A stretch of 26,871 nucleotides of DNA, taken from NCBI GenBank assembly GCA_946803715.1, contig CAMPET010000047.1:67160-94030 (forward strand), written 5' to 3'. The notes under the pieces were generated by a model. That model saw only the letters and a program-made list of their open reading frames with translations, was not told where the DNA came from and searched no databases. Shown here piece after piece: positions 19,347 to 26,871 of the stretch (its first letter is position 1; every line of letters starts with the position of its first letter). Source of the stretch: Beroe ovata. Taxonomy: Eukaryota > Ctenophora > Nuda > Beroida > Beroidae. Both the position numbers and the translations under genes were made by a program.

Positions 19347-20129
19347 CTGCGAATATGTGCCTGGTGATGTCCAGTTGATTAAATGGATAGATTCCAAGTT
19401 TTGACTTTTTCAAACTCAATTACATGCCGGCAAGGGTGTGAAATTGGGAAATTACAAATCGGACCTAAAATTGTTCGTTGTTTCTCACTTGCTCTCCATC
19501 TCATTTTTCAAGTTCAGATTTCATCGAGAAAATATCAAGCCAGGCTAAATAGAACATACCTGTTTGTTGTTGTATTGATTCAGTTTTTGGGTGTGGCAGA
19601 TTGACATCATTTTGGATGATTTTTCCTTGAGCTAGACCTAGGAAGAGCATTATCATGTCAATTTCAAAAAGTTTTGATGCATATCGTGCAAAACGAAGAT
19701 ATTACTGGAGGCCTGACACAGTTTATCAACCAATGGGCCATGGGATGATAATTTTGAGAAAAAGGCCGCGTGGAAACGAGAATGAGGAAGCCACCACACT
19801 CACAAATAAAAACAAATGAATAACCGGTCATATATAACAGCCAGCTGAAACGCGTGCAGTTTTCTGCGAAAACACGCGTGACCTCACGCGTGAATATGAT
19901 ATTTGTGTCTCTGCTAGTCTGCTGGAACATAATCAAATCAACAAATTATAAAAATCAGTACTCCTCTACTGATTGTTACCATATGCGATCAGGTGAATGC
20001 CAGACAATAGCCATAACAAATGCGGGGGTGGTAGGTATGTTCTGGAACATACTGGAAGGACTCTCGACCAATCATGGACCAAACTTGTTTTTAATAATTC
20101 CATCACGGAATGAATTTTTGAAATTTGAT
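19347..20129. other. No confident gene
   Basis: No coding exon was supported. Near 19849-19892 the core ACGCGTG or CACGCGTGA occurs three times. A TATATAA-like string lies near 19830, upstream of a possible 5'-UTR acceptor (CTTTTGCAG) near 20148, so this could be the promoter and first intron of the small ORF that follows. Confidence 0.35.
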
Positions 20130-20179
20130 TAAGGATAAGTCCTTTTGCAGCGGCAGCAGCTTAGACCTGCATAACAAAC

Positions 20180-20371
20180 ATGTGGATGCACTGTGCTGCA
20201 GCGGGCGAATATTTCTACGTCCAACTGGAGAATGAAAACATTCGCAGAGAATATTCTCGCATGCAACATTTTTCTCAGAGAACAAGCTATGAAATTACTC
20301 AAGTCGTTGCAGCGTTGAGCGGAGTTTGTTACGCCATGGTGGCGACAGGAATGTTGACAATTTTTGTCTGA
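20180..20371 (+). CDS. Possible 63-residue single-pass membrane protein
   Basis: I do not recognise this protein. The ORF starts ATG TGG ATG and has a polar N-terminal half (LENENIRREYSRMQ) followed by a hydrophobic segment at residues about 40-62 (VVAALSGVCYAMVATGML), reaching the C-terminus. That is the plan of a small tail-anchored protein of the ER or mitochondria. CTTTTGCAG at 20140-20148 could be a 5'-UTR splice acceptor, and AATAAA follows at about 20440. Against this, a longer open frame (144 codons) runs on the opposite strand, and 60-codon ORFs occur by chance. Confidence 0.3.
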   Translation: MWMHCAAAGEYFYVQLENENIRREYSRMQHFSQRTSYEITQVVAALSGVCYAMVATGMLTIFV

Positions 20372-20617
20372 AAACATCGCTGATCTCATAAATGTTAACA
20401 ATCCAGCGTGTTGTGGAAAACACAGGCCCTTGGGTAGGGAAATAAAGCGTCCGGGGAAACGGGCGATATTTCTTATTTTGGGATTAAATGGAAGATTCCT
20501 TGATCTCGCATGTATGCAAGCAGTAGCACAAACGAAGCGCGGCCCGAATTGGGTTGATTGCATACTGCAGATGCTCTGACTTCCAAGTGAACCTTCATTC
20601 AGTTACTATAGTTACTT

Positions 20618-22121
20618 TTAGTTAAGTGAACCGTCATTCAATAGCAGTGTCTCATCTCTGTGTAGCTGCTCGACTTGCCATGGCCCAAACGTTTCGTATC
20701 CTAGGTCCATGTCACGGCCAGACATCGACTTCGAGATGTCCGCATCAAACCTGGTTTAGACAGGATTGATTTAGATTTCGAATAAGGATAAATCATTGGG
20801 ATGACCATCGATTAAACCAAATCGGCAATCGCCAATAAATCGCATTAACACTCCCTCACACTCCCTCACACTTACGAAGGGTTGAAGAAGAAGGGGGTGG
20901 AGTATCGATCTCCCTTGATATCGAGAACACGATGCTTGAGTGCTGGTATCGCCCCATCTGTCAGCTTCTCCACCGCGATACCAGTCATTACCATGAGACC
21001 AGTCTGCACTGAGGGTACATCGTACCACCCGCCCTTGTACTCACCCTGCAATAGGATAGTTGGCACTCATTTTGTCATGTGATCTTATTCAAACGTGATT
21101 GTTTGACTGTGTTTCGGCAGGATTGACACAGAAACCGGCACATCCATGCATTATGATTACCATGATTATGATTACCATGTGTGATTACCTGCAGCCCGGA
21201 GTTAGAGTAAGTAGCGAGGATGGTAACAGTTGTGTCCGTGTGTGCTGGTACAAACAGCCTCGCTCCCTCCTCCGTCTCCATCTGATACCCGCTATCCTCA
21301 CCGTATATCTGATCACCATCCTCAACATCCCGCTCACTCGAGTACTTCTTCAGGTACAAACTCGTGAACTCCGCCTTATCGAACAGACCACTGAACTCAG
21401 GGTAGTCCAGGGCGTCGGATATAGCTCGGACTACTTGTCGTGCAATGCTGTTCCGGATATTGAAACTGTTTTTCAGGGTGTCACGGAATTTAGTGGCGTT
21501 AGGATAGTCTTCCACTCTCGGCCAAACGTTCGGTTCCCTGAGGAGGAATATTTTGCATGTCGGGCTGAGCTAGAGACGGAGAAGGGGAACTAAGAGGAGG
21601 GCTGGACTGCTAGCAGGAAGAGAGTACAAGTACAACTCACTTTGCTATGACTGCTGCTCTGCAGGAAGTATCGGAGATGGTATTAGCTGTTCTTGTCTCG
21701 AACTGTCCAATGGAGAATGCCTCCTCGATTGGTTGTCCCATTCTGTTCTTAGTGTTACCATAACCTGGATTTTCATCCTCATAAGCCCCAACTTATGGTT
21801 GGGCCCAATCGCTCAAGTCAGACTAGTGGATTGGATACAAATCCGAATAAAAACATGACTAATATGACATGATTTTAGATTACCTCGCAAAACGTTGACA
21901 TTTGCGGGGTTATGCTTCACAGAGCCACATCTCTCCTTCTCCTGCAGCTCCTGACCGAAATACTCCTTCATCAAACTAAACTCCGTCTCTGGATCAAAGC
22001 CAGGGATATTCACGATGTAGAAGAGAGAGAATTCCTGGAGGGCATGGACTACATCTTCATTGAGTTTACCATCCGTGAGCTTGGTATAGTCAAATCTTGG
22101 TAGATTCAATAGTGGGTTCAT
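20618..22121 (-). CDS. 2-oxoglutarate/Fe(II) dioxygenase, isopenicillin-N-synthase type, 5 exons
   Basis: Exons 22121-21884, 21764-21641, 21537-21189, 21045-20876 and 20750-20618 join in phase through GT-AG introns to give 337 codons plus TAA, the usual length of this family. The N-terminal DIOX_N-like part reads LPRFDY...; NVWPRVEDYP (about 122-131) matches the family G-x-N-x-W-P region. The Fe(II) ligands are H220 and D222 in VPAHTDTTVTIL and H275 in LKHRV; the 2-oxoglutarate-binding R284 and S286 lie in RYSTPFF, and FFFNPS follows. The C-terminus has YETFGPWQ, also typical. All catalytic residues are intact. The reaction would be 2OG- and O2-dependent hydroxylation or desaturation of a small molecule; the substrate cannot be predicted. 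A splice acceptor (CTGCAG) 10 bp upstream of the ATG suggests a 5'-UTR intron. Its own introns argue against bacterial contamination. Confidence 0.88.
20848..20873. repeat. Short CACTCCCT repeat at exon 4 donor
   Basis: ACACTCCCTC is repeated in tandem just inside the intron after the dioxygenase exon ending at 20876. On the minus strand it reads GTGTGAGGGAGTGTGAGGG, immediately after the donor GTAAGT. It carries further GTGAGG cryptic donor-like cores. Confidence 0.7.
21148..21188. repeat. ATGATTACC short repeat, dioxygenase intron 3
   Basis: ATGATTACC occurs about three times between 21151 and 21188, the last diverged copy containing the splice donor of the exon ending at 21189 (GTAATC on the minus strand). 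Repeat units therefore supply donor-like GTAATC sequences next to the real one. Confidence 0.65.
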
Positions 22122-22131
22122 TATCTCGATT

Positions 22132-23000
22132 CTGCAGGGGATAAGATCTAAGTTGTGAAGCCTGACCTTCTTTACATCTCATAACTGCACTATCGGGCCG
22201 CAGTGTACGCCGTATAACATATGTTCCGCTTCTTATGCCCAGCCTCTAATAGACAGCAACTTATGTGCTGGTGCAGCCTTTAATGCCCAGCCCCTTATTT
22301 GCAGTCTCTAAAGTACAGCCTCTAAAAATAAATGTTATTCGTGCATTCTCAATGCTATAATCTCAATTATACAACTCACAAAAACAACGCCGTTTCAAGG
22401 AAGTGAAAAGCAAATATCTGAAACCTGACAGAATTCAATTCTAAAATTCGGACAAGAATGTAGTCAAGGATTTTGATTCCAAAGGCTAAAGACTGCCGTG
22501 TAAGCAAGAGCTGTGAACGCTGCGAGATGTTTTAATACTAATAGCTATAAAACGGAACCATTTAGTAATAGTTTGAACTACCCATAGCTTTAGAGAGTAT
22601 AATCACATAAACACAGCATGTTCAACGCAATAACGCATGGTCGAATATCGATAAAAACATCAAGGCTATCTACTTCATCTTTAGCATATGGTAAATAATT
22701 GACAGCGCAGTACATGATATTGACCGATTGATACCTCTTCTGTGCGGTGTGACAGAGGAGGTTCTGAGGAGAAACTCAGAATGCTGACGCATTAATTGCA
22801 CTTCGTTTTCTAACCTCGTAAATCAAATGCAGCGCTCCAGCTAGCTTATTAACTAGTACTACCACTACCAGTACCTATGTTGTTCTCTATTGACTATTTG
22901 TGCCCTAAAATTATGTAAGCCTTTAAAACTTCTGACAAAGTATACTGTGCAGCATACAACTTTAGCTACTGCGTCCAGCTGCCACTTTCACAGATTGCTG
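22132..23000. other. Intergenic region between dioxygenase and tepsin-like genes
   Basis: No coding exon was recognised. The two genes run in the same direction (minus), so this region should contain the dioxygenase promoter/5' UTR and the tepsin-like 3' UTR. It holds a degenerate CAGCCTCTAA array (22240-22325) and is otherwise AT-rich. Confidence 0.6.
22240..22325. repeat. Degenerate CAGYCTYTAA repeat array
   Basis: The decamer CAGCCTCTAA or a one-to-two-base variant occurs at 22240, 22274, 22302 and 22316, with variable spacers (some reading ATGCCCAGCC). This looks like a decayed tandem repeat rather than a coding region. Confidence 0.6.
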
Positions 23001-24653
23001 CTATACTGCTGAATTGAAGAGTTTTGGTGGCGAGGGCGTGTGAGAAGTGATGCTGGCGCTCATGGGCGTGTCGGGCGGCAACAGATTGTCCGTGCTGCCG
23101 CCACTGCTCCTCCTACTGGAGGACGAGCCACCGTGAGGCGAGGAAGCGAGGTGGTGGCGTGAGGAGGGCGAGAGAAAGGAGAAGAATCGCGAGGATGGAG
23201 GAGGGGGCGAGGTGTTAAACGAGGACGAGGTCGAGGGCGTGGCTAGATCGAGGAGACTCTCGTCACACGATTCACTGAGAAGAGAAATTAGGGGGGGAGG
23301 GTTATTTCTTCTGTTTGTAACCGATTATCCATGTATACGTTCCTATAACTATAAGCTTGAACAACAAGCAAGACGACAACTACAAGGTTACTATCACTGC
23401 TCGCATGAGCTATCTAACTTGCTGGGCATAGTTTGATAAGCGACTGTAGAGGGTAGAATCTTATCGTAACTCCGCTTCATGTGTGTCGCGAAGAGGTTAT
23501 CTTTGGAGTTGTGAGTCTGAGACACGAGGCTTCCCTGAGTGTATAAGACTAGAGTGAGTGTGTGATAGAGAGAGAAATGCAGGAGGAATGTCCAAATCAC
23601 ATTGGTTTAAATAAAGCTAGCCACGGGATATTGGATACTTTTAGAGGTGTTAAACAGGACGCGAGATCTGCACTATAATACAGATGTCAACATTTACAAT
23701 TTGAGCAGTATAGTTATTGTACTACTCAAATTTTCGCGCCGCAGTGCCGCACTTACAGTGGGAGGGGTGGGAAGTGGGCAGGGAGATATGCCATACGATT
23801 CATCCACCGTTCTGTCTCCGTTCTGCTGGCGTTCACACAGCTGCTGAGAAGACCTCCCGCCTAAACACAGGAGAATCTTTGCCGCCTTCTTTTGGAGGTC
23901 ACGGTTACCACACCTCCCTATTTCTTGAATCACGTGGAGAAACGTTGCCTTGCAGCTATCTGCGGCGAGTTACATAACGTAGGTGAATCCGGTAAATGGA
24001 ATGACAGAGTCGATGTTTATGAATCTCCGGAAAAAAATGTCACATATCTTGAAGCATAGATAAAACTGTGATCTCCCAAATTTAAGCATTGAGCACTCAC
24101 TGTTGTAACGTTCTGCCAGATACTCCACGACTGACAACGCTCTCAATTGAGACATTGGTTCCTGTCGCTGTAATACTGCTACCAATTCCCTGGAAAAATA
24201 CATATTCAGAGGGATTCTCGGTCGAATGTTGTAAAGCAAGGTTAGCCAATTAACACAAGCCAAGAAACAATGACTATGGAAAATTACGTGTTTATGGCGT
24301 GTTGGTTGAGCTGTTTATACTGGCTGGCAAAGTGCCAAATCTCAATCATGGGAGGGAGCGGTTCAATGCAGCTGGGAGCTGTGATCTGGTCCACGATTCT
24401 CTTCTCGGGGGTCACGATATCCGCAATCTGCACAGATCTGGTACACGCTCCGGTTGTCTTTGTGGGGATATCTGGAGGGGAACAATGTTGAGGATGTGGG
24501 GTTTTGTCTCGTCATTTATAGTCGGATATCGGCATGAAGAAACACAAGTGGTGAACACACACCGTTAAACGAAGGTTCCATCATTGCTTCCTGGCCGTAT
24601 TCCTCGCCCAGTAAGCTCATTCTGTACTCGTACTCAATCAATTCCGATAGCTC
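23001..24653 (-). CDS. TEPSIN: Tepsin-like AP-4 accessory protein, 3' part (6 exons)
   Basis: Exons 24653-24563, 24471-24288, 24189-24101, 23959-23757, 23534-23398 and 23274-23001 join in phase to 325 codons plus TAG; earlier exons are missing. Tepsin is an ENTH/VHS-domain protein on AP-4 vesicles leaving the trans-Golgi network. The match is to its second (tVHS-like) domain: HFASQYKQLNQHAI aligns with human HFIKACGLLNCEAV, QLRALSVVEYL with QLRALCAIASL, and LQKKAAKIL with VTNKATKIL. The remaining C-terminus is Ser/Pro-rich and disordered. Vertebrate tepsin carries two short AP-4-binding motifs there; here FFSFLS resembles the epsilon-binding S-[AV]-F-x-F-L-N motif, while the beta4-binding LFxGMxL motif is not clear (NLFATHM and SLLDLA are weak candidates). 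The donor at 23398 is the weakest junction. The N-terminal ENTH exons were not found and may lie beyond the window. Confidence 0.68.
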
Positions 24654-25027
24654 CTGCGGTATTACACGCGATGTTATTATTGAAATGGATTCTAATGACA
24701 GGAATGAGTTAGTGTTTGGTGGCCTACAACGTGATTACATTAACATTCCTCATACACACCCTCTCTGATACACCATTATAATACACATCCATCTCATATA
24801 ATGGAATCAGTGTTCAGACATGCTCCGACAGGCTCAATGCTACTAAAGGTTGAGCAAAGCCCGTCCGATTCCCAGAACATGTTAATGTTATCGAATTAGA
24901 GCGGAATTCGGTAGTTTCAAATAGACAAACACATATTGGATTTCCTATGATCAGAGATTGCTATATCTCTTGTGGCTGGATTGTGGTTAGATCCAGGTAC
25001 CGAGTGGCACAAATTGTGACAAATTCA

Positions 25028-25140
25028 TGCGCGCGGTAAGAATGAAATGCGAAACATCTACGCCGCGCGTAATTGTTACGCTCGTGCCTGCGCACACCGC
25101 ATCACAACAATGTTAACTTGCATTCGCGCGCTACGTTTAG
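25028..25140. promoter_or_regulatory. CpG-rich patch, possible promoter
   Basis: Within an AT-rich flank this short stretch carries GCGCGCGG, CCGCGCG, ACGCTCGTGCCTGCGC and TTCGCGCGC. Such a local CpG cluster may mark an unmethylated promoter, perhaps for the minus-strand tepsin-like gene. No initiator or TATA element could be assigned. Confidence 0.25.
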
Positions 25141-25470
25141 TATTGTTATTTGAACGAATGTATGTGTGGTATGTTAACCATTAATTGGCTCAACGTCTTT
25201 ATTAAATGTACTAATGTGAGGCGCTGATGACAGCGTTATAAGCTTAGTGATGTCAAGGATATGGTAAAGTTACACCAGCCGGCAATGTGTGTTCATAGGT
25301 AATGATTAACATAGGCCGACTGTCTAAAGATAGCCATTTATCGTGTAGTTAAATTGAGATTACAGAGCAACTAATAGACAGTCGTAATTCATAATACTGT
25401 CTCAAAGGGAGCGTCCTAAATCAGCTTCTGTCTGAAATTGCAGAGTCGGAGTCTCATGGTTTGAGAGAAG

Positions 25471-25666
25471 TGGTGTCAGGAATAGATCGTTGTCCTATGT
25501 CAGGAAGAGTGGTGTCAAGAAATTCAATATGCCAGGATTGGTGGTGTCAATGGGGGGGTCGTCCACCAGAAATAAGTGTTGTCAAGTGAGTTGCAAGTCG
25601 GGGAGTAGTGTCTTCAAGTGAAACAGGTGTCAGAAAGGAGTGGTGTCATGAAAAATTGCAGTGTCA
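25471..25666 (+). repeat. Dispersed TGGTGTCA motif array
   Basis: TGGTGTCA occurs exactly at 25471, 25510, 25542 and 25641, with close variants at 25577 (TGTTGTCA), 25625 (AGGTGTCA) and 25659 (CAGTGTCA). Spacing is irregular, 16-48 bp. The flanks often read GAAG or GGAG before and AGAAA or AGTG after, so this is a degenerate tandem repeat. Confidence 0.75.
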
Positions 25667-26831
25667 ACTGTCAGATTGATACTGCCTGGAAGAACATATC
25701 GAAAATTCCAGCAGCACATAATACTCATGAAATACAAGTCCAATACCGCTACCTTTTGATCCATAGTCTATCAGAGAAACGTCCCAAAAAACATGATCCT
25801 CGAACAACAACAACAACTATACTCGTGTGTGGTTCTGCTTTCAGCTCCCTCCCTCGCACTAGAGCAACAACTCGAGTTCTAAAAACAGTAAAATCACTGA
25901 TGTAGGGCACCAAACATCGACAATACATGAGATATGCGCGAGGGTCAATTAATTCATATTTGGTGCGGTGAAAGCTAGTAGAGCTCAATTGGACTGTATC
26001 GTCACAATGGGGTACATTAACTTTGGTCAAAAAGCGGTCCTTTCAATATGAAATCGAGTTGCCAAACCGGGAACAAGTCAGAAACAATCTGGGAACAACT
26101 AAAGTTGGGTGCTCACATATTCTACTTTAGGTCATACAAATTCTCTGTCCAGTTCAATCGTTCTTCACCTTTTGATTTAAGGTCCTTATTCGCTGGGACA
26201 GTGATACGCGTTTTAGCTCAACCTCTTTATGGTACCAACAGGCACCAAATATGCACCGAGAACTTCACTTCAATTGGTCAAGTCGCCTTCCTTGCGAAGC
26301 TACCTCTATTCACATAACCCTTGAGTTGAATCCCAAAATGTGAAATCATCATTTGTGCGGTAATTTTCATCCATTTAATTTGAGAATATTATTCTCCCTG
26401 GACGACCCCGCTATGATATAGTTGTAACCGAGACTGCACAATTTTCTCGTGCATTAACACAATGCGCTGAATTGCTCTGCTTGTTATAATGCAGATCCAG
26501 GCATAACAAGTGACGTACATTTTCACTCTGGATTCTCTACTTTATAGACTTCTCACATTTCGCAAATACTTCATAGGATGCTTCTTCAGACAAATTCTAT
26601 CATTCTATTCACTCCATTAATATGAATCTCTCTCGAGACTGTATCCGATAAATTGTTCAGACATTCCAGATTTAAAATGCATTCTTCAAAGCAGAGGTAG
26701 CATGCAATAAGGACTGTAAACAGAAAGAGACTGAAAACTTATGCTATTAGGTATTCATTGAAAGTTATCGCGCTACGGATGGGCGTGGTACATTCAATGT
26801 GAATGTTTTGTGTGAATATATTCCAGCATTT

Positions 26832-26869
26832 ACATACACACACACAAACACACACACACACACACACAG
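26832..26869. repeat. (CA)n microsatellite at window end
   Basis: A nearly pure CA run with one AA interruption fills the last 38 bases. Confidence 0.9.
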
Positions 26870-26871
26870 AC

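Larger units (their letters stand above)
24654..26871. other. Non-coding right flank
   Basis: If the tepsin-like model is right, the first part is intron or upstream sequence of that gene. No exon of an ENTH domain was recognised. 25028-25140 is a CpG- and GCGCGC-rich patch that could be a promoter. 25471-25666 contains a TGGTGTCA array. Open frames at 25618-25905 (+), 25749-26030 (-) and 26048-26317 (+) resemble no known family. Confidence 0.5.

Noticed and set aside
20129-20563. 144-codon minus-strand open frame
   Set aside because: No recognisable domain; it overlaps the small plus-strand ORF, which has a more protein-like layout. Neither is proven.
25618-25905. 95-codon plus-strand open frame
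   Set aside because: It overlaps the TGGTGTCA repeat and an ACAACA run, with no protein-like pattern.
26048-26317. 89-codon plus-strand open frame near the right end
   Set aside because: No homology recognised, no splice or polyadenylation context; chance ORF is likely.
1-26871. CRISPR array, bacterial operon, tRNA or rRNA genes
   Set aside because: No direct-repeat/spacer pattern with regular spacing, no operon-like gene packing and no tRNA or rRNA signature were seen; gene structure is eukaryotic throughout.

Overview
The window is nuclear DNA from an animal, probably a small-genome invertebrate. Genes are rich in short GT-AG introns. They include two motile-cilium or ciliary genes (CFAP43, IFT80), a PIM-family kinase (a metazoan kinase family) and an AP-4 accessory protein. 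A sponge or another early-branching marine animal would fit, but nothing in the sequence fixes the species. All exon models below were assembled by eye from splice sites, reading phase and family resemblance.

Layout. 1-1869 has no recognisable gene but holds a triplicated 11-mer and a 45-bp-arm inverted repeat. 1870-2315 is a tandem duplication covering the 5' edge of CFAP43. 2299-7191 (+) is CFAP43 as one uninterrupted 1630-codon exon. 7548-14822 (+) is IFT80 in 18 exons (762 aa), whose last intron contains a complete single-exon PIM-like Ser/Thr kinase (13697-14533, +). 15323-17003 (+) is a tentative gene for a Ser/Thr/Pro-rich protein. 19346-17077 (-) holds tentative exons of an unrecognised gene whose end would converge on it. 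20180-20371 (+) is a possible small membrane protein. 22121-20618 (-) is a complete five-exon isopenicillin-N-synthase-type 2-oxoglutarate/Fe(II) dioxygenase (337 aa). 24653-23001 (-) is the 3' part of a tepsin-like gene. 24654-26871 appears non-coding.

Biological links. CFAP43 (axonemal) and IFT80 (IFT-B train subunit) lie head-to-tail 356 bp apart. IFT80 intron 1 contains a full match to the RFX-factor X-box, the usual ciliary-gene control element, followed by CCAAT boxes. A second, perfectly palindromic X-box flanked by CCAAT motifs lies near 16.1 kb. Five single N characters occur, four of them at or inside repeats or duplicated blocks. Some duplications may therefore be haplotype or gap artefacts of assembly rather than biology.
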